This document shows, piece by piece, positions 24,801 through 39,800 of a DNA stretch of 64,000 nucleotides. The translations under genes and the position numbers were made by a program. Each line of letters starts with the position of its first letter. Within the stretch, counting starts at the first letter, position 1. The notes under the pieces are model-generated. The model had not been told where the DNA came from, made no database searches, and was given only the letters and a program-made list of their open reading frames with translations. The DNA is from Stichopus chloronotus (taxonomy: Eukaryota > Echinodermata > Holothuroidea > Aspidochirotida > Stichopodidae), in contig CM037832.1 of the NCBI GenBank assembly GCA_021234535.1, positions 8,997,575 through 9,061,574 on the forward strand. The letters run 5' to 3'.

Positions 24801-27800
24801 GTGACGTCGCGACCCCCCCCCCCCCCGCCCAAAAAAAATATAATAATAATAATAATAATGAGTAAGAGAGAAAGGTAGACAGGCTTTTTTTTGTGGCTAT
24901 TCTAATGAAAACAATTCATCATGAATATACATTTTTTTTTTAAAATCCATGTGAAAGTTAACTCTGTTAGTTGTCGAATAACATTATTCCAAATGTTCCT
25001 GTTTGCAGGTGTTCAAGACTGTCCTACTGTGGTGAATGCATTCGTGGCAGTCGGTGTGGATTCGGCTCCAGTAACATGGACGGTTCCGTCAGCAGTAACT
25101 TCGTCTGGCAACACTGTGCAACTTGAGAGCACGTTTAGTCCTGGAGATATTTTTCCAGTTGGGACCACAACCGTGACGTATAGCTTCGTCGATGGAAATG
25201 ATAGTTTCATGTGTGTGTTCTCTGTAGAAGTAGAAGGTTAGTACAATATTCTTACTTGCATTTTTTTTTATTGTCTCATTATTCTGACGAGCTGTCTGAC
25301 AGATGACACGTAAATTGTAGTCCACCTTACTGTACATCTTACTTCAGTGTTCTATTGAACTGAAAATTGGTGGATTTGTGAACCCCGATCATTTACCTTA
25401 TGGTAAACAAATTAGAGGGTTTATTTTCACAATTTATTTCACTACAATTAGAGTTCTCATTCAACAGTAATTAACGCAATAATTACCGTTTCTTCTACCT
25501 TCCAACACCTCCCCCAACGTCTCTCTATTCCGGTGAACAATCACTTTAGAAAGAAAAATTAACCTAAGGTAAATTTTCTCAGTCAAATCCTGATTTCCCC
25601 TTTAAATGAATTGGATAGATTGGGGTTGAGGATGAAAAGGATGTGTGAGTTCTGGGGGTATCCTGTTTACAACAAAAAAGTGTGTCACGATCCCATCCGG
25701 GACGGTACGTTCGATGAGCTTAGACATTGAAGGGAACTTAAAGGAGCACAGGGTGTTGCAAAATACATCTTACATAACTTTTTGATCTTTCTTTCTCCAA
25801 ATGGAGTAGGAGCATATCTATGTGACACATTTGTGGTAAAAAAATAATCTGCCACTGACAATTTTTGTTAGGGAGTTCCCCCCCCCCCCTCTCCATACCA
25901 TGGAAAATGCCACATTGCTACCTGACGTAATCACCATCATCCTAAAACATGCCGGTTGAGTGGGTTGAACTTGGAACGTGTCATAGTGATGGACAAGCAA
26001 GAATGTTAAACACCGGCATCACTGTGACACCACACTGTGTTATCTGCTAGTGGAGGACTCTGCATCTCATCTCACTGCGTGCACCAACAGAGACCATGCT
26101 TAACTTTATCCGACTTTTACCGTCTCGGAGGAGATCTTGACACACTTCTTCAGAGCATTTTTGAAGTTGACTTTTGACCGCGTGGCCTTTGATTTCGTGA
26201 CGCCATCTATATTTTCAGAAATTGTTGTATCGTGTTGTAATTTCATAACACTAGGATATTCACACATGAGATATGCCAAAAATGTCGGTGTTGTTCGTTC
26301 CATCGCTTGTGACTCTTGGCCTGTGTCTTCGTCATTACGGACACTATACACCCACACTCGGGCATGCAGCTACCTACCAGTTCTGAGGTTGTCACGGCCG
26401 GGAATGGCAACTGCAAAGAATTTAAAATAAATATGTACTAAAGCACATATGGAACATATGGAACAAGCTGAGTGTTGCTTTATGTCTCAATTATACTTAT
26501 AAATACTAGTTCTACAGAAATAATGCACAAATTATTTCTTGATTAGGCTAAAACGACAAGGGTGCCTAAAACACACAATTAGACAATACAAACTGGTGGT
26601 TTCCAGTAACTTGCACAGTAATACAGCTCTGGACCTTGCGATGGAGTCTCGTAGTTATTCCGTCGGACTACCATAGTTGTAAGACCGTGATGATCACAAC
26701 GCTGGATATGAACACTAGGCTAAATTATGACGGGCGATTAAGGACAGTTACGGTCTATAGGGGCACATTCGTCCGTAGGCAGCACTCATCAGATGGTCAA
26801 CCGGTTAGGCTTCGTCAATAGAGATATATCCGCAAGAACAGTGTCCCAGAACTTTGGAGTGTCCTGTGACAAAGAAAGTGTGTCGAGTTTTGGCTAGACT
26901 GTCGTTAGACGATGAATAATGACTACTACAGGCAGTTTGCTTAAGCAAACGCAGGGAGAGGACATTACGTCAGTCGATCTTCAGATCATGGATTCGAAAA
27001 TTAAATATCCCTCACGACGAGGGCATTTATTTTCCAGTCATTTGCTAGAAACAACAAAGTAACGAACCCTTTACACACAAGACAGGCACATAATGCAGTC
27101 ATAATAATCAAACCGTAAGACTTGTAAGTACCCTGTAAGTATAATTCATTTACCTTATAAAGCTGGATGCAATGATAACCATTAATACTAATATAAATGA
27201 ATATTACTAATGAATATTCATGACATAGCTATATTCACTATTTTATACTGCGCAGTGTGCAACTTGCTCAACAGGTTGAGCCTCTGCAGTTTAGATTTCA
27301 ACTAGACTTGTACCGGTGCGCAGTGGCTACACTCATATGGTCAGGGGTGGTAGCCCTCCACACCCCTCTACCTAAGATGGATTACAGGCGCCCTTTTCAC
27401 CTTTTCACAAAAGAGAAAAATAATCAAAAAGATAGAAAATGATACAAATGAGAAAAAAATGAAAGAGAAGGTAAAGAAAATGTAAGTTTGAGTACTTTAG
27501 CGCACACCACATCTAAAACGATGATGAAATGATCTATGGTCTTGGAAATTTTCCGTCTTCAAATTCAAGCAAGTACAGTATTCACCATGAAATGTTCAAA
27601 TTTGATCAGACTTTTGCAGTGAAAAAGTCCAACGACCTGGAGTGGTTGTGATTTTCATGTATTTTTTTCTGGCAGTTCGTTTGGCTCCAGGCGGTGCTGG
27701 ATCGAGCTCCTTTCAGGTAGTGCTTAAACATTTCTCAATTCCTCCACTAATAGGCAAAAAAAGTTCTAGTTGCGCCCACATCTGATAACAAATTGTGGCT

Positions 27801-30800
27801 GCACCAATGCAACATGCACATACTGTATTTTCGTATCACACTGGCTGATGTCCCCTCATCCACGGTCCCAGGCTCAGTCAGAAATCTAGCTACAGATATG
27901 GCGGCGCACTTCAACTCTCTTGACCCCTCTGCAAACAATCACGGTGTGTCCACTGTCCAACAGAAAAAAGAAAGAAAGAAAAAAGATCATGGGACTAGAT
28001 ATGTTCATAAACCACCGAAATATTTGCGAAGTGCTCCAAGAATGTCTCCATGGAATGCATACTTCATGATTTTGCATCATCTCAACCCATCTGATATGTG
28101 TTAGCAGTTTCATAGATTTGCATTGCCCTCATTAATTTGAAAAATTGTAAACATAAGATCCCTTTTCAAGATCGGGCATATGCAGCTTATAGCAGCCAGG
28201 AAGTGTCGTTTCTGGCCATCTGTCTGGGGGGTTGAAAAGCCAACTTTTTGGAAACATGAAATTAAGAAAAAAAAAACAATCAAACAAGCTATAAGTTTAT
28301 CTTACAGGAAGTGTATTTCCTACCTTGCTTTCCAAAAAATTAAGTAAAATTAGCTGAAGCCTGAAATTAACACGGCGAAAAGGGACTGGCCGGAAGTGCC
28401 TGGGGTGGAAAGAGGGAGTGTAGGAAACTCCCCAACCTCACCCCCCAAAAGTCCCCCCCCCCCAAAAAAAAAATTGTAGGCACCTGCCCTTTTTCACACA
28501 CAAAAAAAATGCTGATTACACGCGTAATGAGATTTTCTCATAGTAGCGATCTTACCCTTTTAGCCATTTATTCCCTACTTTTTTTCAGAGTTTTACTCTA
28601 CAGATATTGACCTCCATCTGTGGAGAATGCTATAGGCCTAGGGAGAGGCAGAGGGGGGAACCTGCGACTAGGCGAACGAGGGGAAAGGAACAGGGGCAGG
28701 GGAAATTTGTGAAGGGGGTGGTAGTCTATAAAAGTTGACGAGCTATAGACCTAACGCAGTAATGGTATAACCCGGAGCCTGACGTTCGTTCCTGCTACAG
28801 TATACAGTACATACATGTGCTGCACCTTGCAGTGCACGAAATTTAAACGTTGCTGTCCTGCGGTGCCACAGTATAAACATCCTCAGAAGCTGCGTACGGC
28901 GAATGTGTTAGCTTGTTAGACCATGAATCCAATGGTATAAACAGAGTGTATGGACAGACACCTAGCTGATTCTGAAAGGGAGCATTCTGAAGTCTTGACC
29001 CAACATGATCGATATCATAGACAGAGTTAGGCAAAAATGTCAAGGGTCCTTACTAAGACCCAAGACAAGTACCTGGGCTGGGTAGCCTGGGTTAGTATCT
29101 TTGTAAGTTATAAATGGTATTCACTAACTTAGCCTAAGTTATGGGCCTGATGTGGTGCCTAACTTAGTTCTCAGTAGTGGAAGCCAAACTCCCGTGATAA
29201 AGCTAATACTAACGTTCGGTTGTCCAGCTGGTCCATATGTGCCAGCGAATATGTGTTATACTATTTATTGTGCCAGTGATAAACAAAACTGGTTGTGCTT
29301 GGCGCACTACCAAACTGAGAGCATGATTTAGCTTGCAATAGTGCATAGGCCCTTCAGTGCATGGTCGATGGAAATACCTTTGAAACTGTAAAGATTTGTT
29401 CCATCGTTTTCTCTTGTTTCCCAAATTTGTCAAGCCTAATTGAAAGCTGGTGAACTGATATAAACGTCCTCATTGTGACTATGTCGGCCTACATACAGTA
29501 GTATTGAGCAGAATGGTTTTTGTTTAATACATTTATGATCATGCATATATTTCCATCAGGCTGATGTGCATGTATGTTTTGACAAAGTTAGTGAAGTTAC
29601 AATGAGTACTAAGTTGCATTGTACGGTACAAAAAATAAGAAAAATGTCTTACTCCATAAAAACACTGCCCCTTTGTCTCTGTTGATTTTGAAAATGCGTC
29701 GTACTTTTGTCTGTTTGCCAGTAGCGCGCTACAGTATCGCAACAGAATGTAGCACTGTCAGTGTCCGTTACACTCACAGGAATTGTTTTGTGGACTGATC
29801 TTGGGAAATTGGAAATTTCTGAGTCATAACACCAAAGAACTATCTGTAACACTGATTTGAGTGAATCTTCTAATTGAGTCACATTCCATGCTATATGCCC
29901 CACTTCACTGAGAATTGTTGGTCAAACTGTCAACCTGATTTTTTTATTTATTCCTCTCAATATGATCTCGTCAGTCAGGCAAGCTTGTCCCTGCTTTTTA
30001 GTTTGATTGCTTGAGTCTAACTTACTAAGGCTATATAGCCTAGAGCAACAGTATACTTTATATATCTGAACTTCAGCAGCCTAGGCCCAAGCTATGTAAA
30101 TAACAATAAGACAGCATGATGCTCAAATGGAGAAACCAATTTGTCATGATCAACCTGATTCTGAATAAAATTTCCTCAAATGAATAAAGGCCCGGCCATT
30201 ACCCCCAGTTGTTCCCATTTGTCGATTCCAGTAGATAATCCTCGCTGACTTGATTGAACTGGCAGATAAAAAAAAAAAAATGCTTGTGGGTTATTTCAGC
30301 CTTCTTTACACTGGAATGCAAGTGAGCATTTAACCATATCAAGCTATGATACAGGTCACAGCAAACTGATGCTGGGTGTGGACCAATATACTTGATAACT
30401 GTATGGTGTTGTTTCCACCGAATCGTATGTGAGCAACAGGAAACACAAATATTCTTGATCTTTTGCTTGGCAAATGATCCATCTGTCTTATGGTAATGTC
30501 TGTTGTTTACTAGTTACCATGATACTGTACACTGCCTCAATCAAACCAAAAGTTGTGCACAAACCAAAGAGAATTGTCCATCTTTGTCTTAAAGGTTATT
30601 TTGCTACTTTTGAACAAGAATTGATCGCCTTCAATGAGTAGCTTGTGGAACCTCTGAAACAGCTTCACCCATGTTGTTAAGAAGTCTACATAGATTAACA
30701 AAGTCCTACCAAAATGTGAAGTAGTAAAGCACTGTAAGACCCCTCCCCATTTATTGACCGATAGGTTAAGGAGGGCAATAAAAAATACAAATTACACGAC

Positions 30801-33800
30801 AAAGCTCAGAAAATCAGTGACGTTGAACTTTCAGTTGGGTCAAATTCAAAGACACTAGGCGGGAACTGGATAGGAACTGTACAAAGTTACAGGTTATTTA
30901 GGTAATATTTGTTGAACTTTGAAAACAACACCAAACACTTCTGGTATCAAACAGAATGTGTTGCGTTATGAAAAAAAAAGAATTGCCTTTGTCGAAGCTT
31001 CAAAAGAGCTACTTAAAGTAAACAATTGGACCAGACAACATTCCTTCACAGATCCTAAACCAAATCTGGCCAAAGTTAGTCTCAAATGGTACTATTTAAC
31101 AGGATTGATATGTTACAAATGTGACTCCAACTGTTTTTTCAAAAAGGGGATTGATCCCTACCCTCAAATTATCGTCCCATTTCTCTGACCAGTATTGTCT
31201 GCAAGCATCTTGATCACATTGTCGCAAGTAATACATGGCTCATTGTGATAATTGCAGTCCATAATGACAGAGAGCATGACTTCAAACTTCGTAGACCTTG
31301 TGAAACCCAGTTGTGTGGCCTTGTGGAATTATCTTGCTCAAACATAAGACAGACGTGAGCAGGTAGACCTACAGGTGTGTTAGGGACTTTAGAAGGGCAT
31401 TTATTTTTGCTCCTCACTGTCGTTTGTTTCTAAAGCTTTTCCACATAGGAGTTTGGAAGGATTTGAACAAATGGATCTTTTGGACTGAAAACTCCCATCA
31501 GGTCTTAGTTGATGGGAAAATATCTTCAAGTTCTAATTTTATGTCTCGGGTATGTCCTTACCCCACTTTTGTTTTTGATCTATATTAATCTCCGAAAGTG
31601 TGCGTCCTCAAATGCACAACTGTTTGTAGACGACTTTAATAGTTTATCATCAAATGGACTCTTCCAATGACAGCATTAGCCTTCAAGATGATATTACTGC
31701 TCTGTGTAATTGGGAGTCCCTCTGGCAAATTAAAACTATTGTAATGTTTCTGTCAAGAAAGTCAAGCTTGTAAAGAAATACAAATGATATTTGATGTGCC
31801 TGTGTGACATCATATTTTTTGCTCATAATGCAATGTACCATTTGGAAATAGATATTTCTTTAAAACTTTGTAACTTCCATATGGAACATGCTATTGAGAA
31901 ATGGTTTTCACTGATGAACAGAAAAACATATTGCTAATTTTTTTGGAATATCTCTTTTCTTCAGAGACCAATCCCTCTGAGTTTTTGTCCTTTTTGGTTT
32001 TAGTGATAATTTTAAGCTATGCAATCATAATAGTGTGTTTGTATGCATAGTTTTGAAGCCTTGCTTGTAAGCTGGATATTTAAAGAATGGAAGATTGGAC
32101 TGATTTCTAGTTAGTTTGTATATACCACATTGAGTGCAAGAATCCTATTGAGTTTGTGGAGTTCAAAGGTCATCTGCAGTCTTCTGAGATCAGAATGAAA
32201 CAAAATGCAATATCTCAAGAATGCAAGCTTGGACTGATTTCATATTTAGCATGTATGTCTCATACTGAATACAAGAGTCCCATCATTGTTGGTGGAGGCA
32301 ACTGAGAGCAATGTCCGAATACCATGTAAATAAAATCTTGAGTCTGCAAAATTGGACTAACCCTCATACAGTATGTAGCAAGTTGCTGGATCACTGTGAG
32401 CACAAGAAATCCTTTGCTTCATGTAAGGGTCAAAGGTTAGTAGAGGTCAACTATGAAAACATTGTAAAGACAATATCGTGATCAATTGCAATGAGTACAC
32501 AATCCCTGTATATTTTTTTTTTTTGTGGAGGTGAAATGACATTTTAGGGAAGCAGTGCAGCATAAGACAGTATTTCAAGAAGGTCAGCTTGGACTGACCT
32601 CATATTACTGTTAATGAGCCACATTGTTTATAGAGGAAGGCCCCTGCTCTCTGTTCAGGACAAGGGTTATTTTAGGTCAGTTGAGATCAAATGTGAACAT
32701 TTTGTAAACAATATATCAAGAATCCAGTTTTAAAAGATCTCAGACACTAATCAACCACGAGGACAAAAACCCTGTTGTTTTGGGTTTGGGTCATATTTGA
32801 TTCCTGAATCAGCAAAGCCTGATCAAACTTGCTCAACCTTTTGAACACAATGTCTCAGGAGAAGACAACTTTGGCATGCAAAAGTGTGGGCATGCTGTAG
32901 GTCATATTTAGTTATCTTAACAGTTGATTAGAGACTGTTTTCATAATATGTTGCTCGGAGATGAGGTGTTTGCTGAGAAAATGAAAGTGAGCGTTTAATT
33001 TTTGCTTTAATCATTCTTGCATGAAAGGAGCATAGACAGATATGTTTTTTTTGGTGGGGGGGGGGGTTGTTTTCTGTAACCTCAGGGTACCATTTATCAT
33101 AGCCAATTCCTGTTTCATATGTATTCATCATTGTTACATCAGCAAAACTCCAATGTGTGTTTGCATCCCGCTTTCATGGAATTTCACGTTCAGCAACTGC
33201 AAAATTCTTATGAAATCACAAGTTAAGTATTTTGCTTGCAGTACACCGCTGCATTTTTGCAGCATTGTGTGTTTTCGGAACCACCAGCTGAAAAGTGGAA
33301 AGCTTTTTTTTTTTCCATTTCCTGAGGAAGCTAGTGCTTCTGTTATGTGATCTTCCTTACAATTTCTAACTTCTTCTTTTTTTTTTTTCCTAGTTGACTC
33401 CACTCCACCCACAATCACTTCATGTCCACTGGATGATGTGAGGGTTTTCATAAGCAGTCTCGATGGAGAAGTTGTTGCTGCTTGGACAGTACCCCAGGCA
33501 ACTGACAATTCAAATTCTGTTGTCACGGTTACAGAGAATCAAGTACCAGGCATGATGTATCCCATCGGGTTCTACTCTGTCGTGTACACCTTTTCAGATA
33601 TCTTTGGGAATGCTGCAACTTGTGAATTTGTGTTTATTGTTGCTTGTAAGTGTTTCATTTCTTAACATTTCTTCACTACTGCTGATAAAATTGCGATAGA
33701 CCGCATTTAATGACTGATTGCCATTCATTACTGTAGCTGCTCTGTTTCACATGAGATGTGGAAGTGGTTTAAACAATAACTATCAGTAAGACTTGACATT

Positions 33801-36800
33801 TTTCTGAGCATTGAGTAATTGATCTTCTTTGCTCATGCAGGAAGTGGCTGCCACGGAATCTTGACAACATAAATTATCTTGAACACATCCAGATCTAGGG
33901 ACAATCTTGATTTAAAATACAAGAAGTAGAATGAAGGTAGAGATTTTCCGTCACGTAGCTTGCAATTAGTACCATGGTTTCATTACTACACCTATGGCAA
34001 AAGCATTTCAGTCCTTTCAGCGTCACATCTCCTCTCAGCTACATACAGCTTGTTGAGAAATCAGAGTTCGTCCTAGAATCACCTATCTGAAGCTATACCC
34101 TCCTGTATATACTTGATGATGTAATAACATCGTGTGGAAGTGTTTTCTGGTCAGCTTGAAAATAGTGACCAAGAATATTTATCAACGTCAGTCATTGGTA
34201 ACAGAAAATGAACTTCTCATGCATAGTTACTGTTGCCAAAATTGTTTGTAGCTACTATACTGCGGTTTTATGTATCTTTATGCTTTCAGGGCAATTTGAT
34301 GCACAACCCCCAGTGATCAGTGGCTGCCCAACGGGAGCCGGAGCATCTTCAGCGGGTGGTGCAGTTCCTGTCACTTGGACACCACCTACTGCTACAGATG
34401 ATGCTGGTCCTGTTAGGTTCACATCCACTCACAGTCCTGGTGACTTGTTTTCTCCTGGAGTTACTGATGTGACATACACTTTTGAAGACACTTTCCTTCG
34501 TACCACCTCCTGCGCTTTTTCTGTCACAGGTATGAATTTCTCCTCCGGCTTGAATCTGATAAAGTGATATGAGCAATTGAAGGCCCACATAAGAGCATTA
34601 CTGTTTCTATGCAGTTTAATTGCTAGCTTTTCAAGCAATGGCTGCCCAACCAAGCCAAAGTTGCTAGCTTTTCAAGCAATGTACAATGTATGTCATGATG
34701 GTTCATACCATATCACATCATTTTGTTCAAAGAAATTCAAAATTTGTAGTGTCACCAGTTTGGAATCTCTGTGGTATGGCCCATTCCATGTGAAATCAAC
34801 CAAATAGCTTGGCTGGTCACCTCTTGGATTTTGCTGATTTTTGCTGCCACTTTGGCTGCAACTGTCCTGATTCCAGGGCCTCATCAAGCCCACTCATAGA
34901 CACCCCACCCTTACTCTAAGACAAATCCAAACATTGTGTTTTACGTAAGGGCAAAAACAATCACCTTGTTACTACAAATTGGAAACATGCTTTTTGGCAG
35001 AAAAATAAAGTTACACTTTTCCTATAATACCTACCAAAGATAAACATCATTGATCAAAGGCGGGAAAATAAAACAGCAAAAGTTTTGAGCCTATCCACCT
35101 ATACATTCTGATTGTGTGCTACGTCTCCTGCTTCCAAGCCAACCCGCACACCACTTGTGTTAACATTGCATAGCTCCATTGCAAGTACATATTTTACAGG
35201 CTGTTTGCCTGTATCAAATATGCACAAGATTCTGATTGGCTTAGTGTTCTGACTTTTGAATGATCGTTGAAGGAATAAGCAGCTCCTGAAAACATTTTTG
35301 GAAGCTGTAAAAGGGATTTTTTTATTGAGCGGTCCATTGCAGAATTTAAAAAGGGTGGAAGAAATACTTCCGTTTTTTTTTTCTTTTTATCTTCTTTTTA
35401 ACAATCATATTTTTTCGCTGGCGCGCGAATTTCCCAGGAGACGCAAAATTCCCCTGGAAGAAGACTCCCTGCTTTCCGACTTTTTTCCATCCCTGGAGAC
35501 AGGTATGTGAGAAGTGAAGTAATTATCCCAAACCTCTCCTGGTTTGGTTATTGTGCAAACGACTTCCCCGTTTCACTTTCCTCCTCCCTCCCCTGGGGTG
35601 GGACATATAACGGTGGCGGGTTGGTTGCTCGACTGAAATTTTCTTTCTGGTATGTAGGTAGTCCATATTGATTAGATAAAGCCACTGCTAGGTGGTGGAG
35701 GTCAGATCCCGTCTGCAGTCACCAGAGGTCAAATGCTAATGGCACTGTAAGTAACATATCTCAAGAATGGTATTGCAGTGATAATACTCATACTTTCCAT
35801 GTTGGAATTCTTTATTGAGTAAAAATATTGATAATATGCAATGTAAGTAGATCTCATGTTTGGTGGAGGTAAAGTATCATCTCTCTTTTACCAGAGCCTT
35901 AAAAACGGAAAATTGACCAAGCACCACCTTATCTCAAGAAAGTGCTGTGCAATGAATTTGTAGAAACCTTGATGCATTCTTGCATTCCGGTTAAGTGATT
36001 TTTAACTTCTCTCTTAACAGTCACTGACACTCCACTAGTCATCAGAAACTGCAGCCCAAACATTGTCCAGGAGGCATCAGCTTCCACTGGCTTTGAAGCT
36101 GTAATGTGGGATGAATTAGTGGTTGAGGCTAACTTTCCACCAGTTATGCAAATTCAAGGACCAACAGGGTTTGGTGGCTTCTTTGCAGTCGGAACAACTA
36201 CGCCTGTGGCCTATGTTTATCAAGATAGCGTTGGGAATGAGGCAACCTGTGAATTTACCGTAACCGTGCTTTGTAAGTACAGAGCATTATAGATAGTGTG
36301 GCATGCATGTAGAAAAGCTGAAAAGTGAAATCTAAAAAATGAAGCTCTGTTGAAATTGTGACCATATGGCTTTTCAAAGGTTGATGAAAATGCTAATGCA
36401 TGATGACATTGAGTGTTGCACAGTGTCAGTATTTCTTTTGTTAGGCATATATTTATATTATCTCTTAAGTACTGGGTTTCAAATTGGTAGGCCTAAGTGA
36501 TACCAATACTTGTGAAGAAGGAAATATTTGCTTCCAAAGCAAAAACCTAGGGGCCTGCTAAATTCTCAATTGTTCTTGAAATAATGGTTAGGAAAAAAAA
36601 ATAACAGAAGACACATCATCCCACATCTTGATGTCATAAATTTGCCTAACTTAGAAAGTGTGTGTTCATGGTGAAGGTGTGAAACAGGAACTTAATTGTC
36701 TCTAAAGTTGTCAATATTGATGGATTGTGATGGTATTTGTGACTATTCTCAATATTTTCAATGATTTATACAGTCAATATTCCAAAATATCATGTTCATG

Positions 36801-39800
36801 TCACACAACCTTTCAAAACATTTTTGATGGAGAGCATAAATCTACTACAGCTTCCACAGTGATACATCAGTCAGGTTAAAAACCTGCCTGTGCTTTGTAC
36901 TGTATGGTCCAGGATAAGTTCATGGTTTTATGTTAGAGTACAACAGATATGCAGATGGTGTAAAGACCTTTTGACTAGGACAATATGTATAATGTGTACC
37001 ATTTGTAGATAATGTAAGTGCTCATCATTCTAAAATTTTAAGTAGATCTTTTTGCTGATCACTTGGCTTGATGGACAGGGGTGGTCTGTTCTATTGATAG
37101 GGGTGGGGCAGAGGAAGTCGGTTGCCTGTAAATTAATGCGCGCTGGAGGCAAGCCACTTCATAGTAATGTTGACAATCAACATTGCGAATGCTTCAAAAT
37201 AGATTGCGTATACTTTGGTATCCAATAAATTACTGTATCATCAAATTGTATGTACAGTACACAGTGGCGCCCACAATTTCTGTATGTCTAAAGTCTCTAA
37301 ATTTCACCTCCTGATTCATTGCAATATACTGTACGTCCTGAAGTCTATGTGATTTCAAAGACAGTTAAAGTAATTTCTATGATTTAGTGATCAAGTTTGC
37401 CATATGTTCGCTTCATTTGAATGTACTACCCATTTTTTAGCTCATACCAGCATGCTGGTGTGAGCTTATGCGCTCATGCTGCATGACTCTATCCTACTAT
37501 CTATCTGTCCACAATTGTTCAAAATGCTTCTCTTCCTACATGCTTTCACGGATTTGTTTGAAACTTACACACAACGTTCCTTGGGTGGTGGACCATTTGG
37601 CGTGTTCAGAAATTTTGGGCCCAAGGTCCCATGTGGGGCCCTTTTTCATGGAGGTGCATTATTTTCTAAATCTTATAAATAAGTGTGACACTTTCTTTTC
37701 TAGCACCAGCTGATGTTCCTGTGCTCGTGTGTCCTACGACAGTTACTCAGACCGTGAGCCAAGGTGGAAGTGCCGTAGTGTTTGCAGATCAAGTGGCATG
37801 TATGGAGGGAAGTAATGACCTTACTTCAAACATTGTTTGTACACCTCCTAGTGGCTCCTTCTTTGCTATTGGCTCAAATCCAGTTTCCTGTGAATGCACT
37901 AATGGAGGGAATTCAGACACTTGTGTATTCAATGTTGTTGTGACTGGCAAGTATAAATTTCTGCAAAATACTTAAATATTGTTACCATGTGTACAAATAG
38001 CAGCGACTCTTCTAGATTCATTTTGCTTTGCATCCATGGTTGTGTGTGTGTGTTTGTGTGTGTGTGTATGTAATGCCTTGGCTTGTAAATGTGAGGGAAC
38101 TATCAATATTATTTATCTCTCCTGTAAAGTCATTACCTCCCCCCGTAACGACAGCGACACTGACCTTATGACCTGCCCAATTTGCCTGTATCTACGCACA
38201 TTTACAAATGGCCCTTTTGCTCAATGATCATAGCTTGCACAATCTGTAAACAGCGGTCCCTATTGTTTCACGTAAACCGTCCCTTCCGCTCTAGCCTCTG
38301 CAAGCGTTGTTTTGACACATTATCTAAGCACGGTTGTGACAATATCGTGAAACTTGCGTCCCGATTTTATTACTCCTATTCCTGAAGAATTGATCGATTT
38401 GGTACTATGAACGAGCCGTAAAGCTTACCCAGTTTATGTGCCCATCCGGTGGGTTGTACCAACATCCTCTTAACTCCTCTTTAATGTCTCTTTAAAGTCT
38501 TTGTACTCTAAATACTAATTACTGGCTCCTATACCCAGTATAATGGCCTAACCCCAATAACGTGACGGCCAAACAGAATTTGCTGTTTTTGAGTTCTTAT
38601 TTGCACCGCTCGCCCTCACATACACACAGTAATTCAAGAAAGGAAAGGTGACTAAACTTCAGAATTGGTGTGTAGATAGAGTCCATTGTTAGTAGATGAT
38701 CCCCACTGTTTTTCATGGCGGTCAAAGGTCATTTGAGATCACAGAGGTTAAAGTCTGAATGTTGCTGGAACTTCAAACTGCCAGCATTAGGATGAGTAGA
38801 TGATTACTGGCCTTTTTCATGGAGGTCAAAGGTCATATGATGTCTGTTGAGGTTGTGCAATAGACACTGTATCTCAATAAGGGAAAGTTGCTCAAACTTG
38901 GTGTGTTGGCTTTCCCTTGTGAGTAGATGATCCCTATTGTTTTTGATTTAGGTCAAAGGTCATTTGAGGTCACCAGTGTGTAGGGTGTTAAACCCTACTT
39001 TGGAACATACCTTATCAACTGAGGATCACTTGAACTGTGTATGACTTGTCCATTGTGAGTAGATCATCTTATTGTGTTTCATAAAGGTCAAAGGTCATTT
39101 GAGGTGACCAGAGGTTGTAGTATGATTGTAGTATGAAAACCTGGTAAGGAAGACATCTCAGCAACTGAACATTGCTAGAACAGCAAAGTGTTATCATTGG
39201 CACAGTAAGTCTTGACTGATGAGTGTGTGATCTCTGTCATTTTTCCTGGAGATCAAAGGTAGTATGAGGTCATATTTTGAAAACAATATAGACACAGTGT
39301 CAGTAAGGAAAAAATGCTCCAAACTTCAAACTTGATGTTAAAGGGATTCATTGAGGTGATATCAATAAGTTTGTGATGATTTTGAAGGGTTAAAACACAG
39401 GAAAATTCTTATAATTACACTTGCATAGTTAGTCAAGTTACACATCCAATAGTTATGAACACCGTCAAAATTTGTGGATTTTTGACCCTTAGTTGTACTG
39501 GTTGCGTACCTGTGAGTAAGTACTAATATGAAAAGACTCTGGTCCGGAATTTCCAAAGATGAAATTAGACCATTAATTTCTCACTCACTCATTAACATTC
39601 TGTAGTATGTGAAACATTGAGGCCCTCTTAGTTTGACCATTTGTCATTAGTATGTTAAGGAAACTTGACAGGTTTTGAAAAAAATCAGTGAATTTCACAA
39701 AACAACTCACTGAGCCTCTCTATAAGTAAACCGTTGTAAGTAGCTGATCCCTGTTGTTTTCTCTGAAGGTCAAAGGTCATTTGAGGCCACCAGAGGTTAA

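Larger units (their letters stand above)
15836..25008 (+). other. HYR intron 1 (9.2 kb)
   Basis: Contains an AT-rich palindromic patch (about 15890-15945), a hairpin MITE (17667-17764), a 24043-24697 TTAA element, several G/C homopolymers (for example G17 near 20066) and a TAA microsatellite near 24840. No HYR-like or other exon was recognised on either strand. Confidence 0.6.
25237..33393 (+). other. HYR intron 2 (8.2 kb)
   Basis: Contains a relic of the 6927-type repeat module in inverse orientation (about 28195-28260), a decayed LINE (31110-31745) and diverged satellite units (about 32060-32830). A minus-strand frame at 26106-26357 and a short splice-like island at 27677-27717 were examined and not accepted as exons. 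Confidence 0.6.

Noticed and set aside
26106..26357. 83-codon minus-strand frame ending NALKKCVKISSETVKVG
   Set aside because: Composition looks protein-like, but there is no recognised family, no splice context, and the + strand is open too. Possibly a transposon relic; a translated database search would decide.
27677..27717. 41-bp island with a strong acceptor (tttttttctggcag) and CAG|gtagtg
   Set aside because: It would enter in phase 1 and leave in phase 0, breaking the frame of all later HYR exons.
34208..34567. Start codon upstream of HYR3 as the beginning of a separate gene
   Set aside because: The frame simply runs back through the intron; the clean acceptor at 34288-34289 and the shared phase show an internal exon.
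38080..38400. Cys-rich frame at 38182 (CTICKQRSL.., SSLCKRCFD)
   Set aside because: Looks faintly zinc-knuckle-like but sits in an intron, lacks splice fit and has stops in neighbouring frames; too weak to name.
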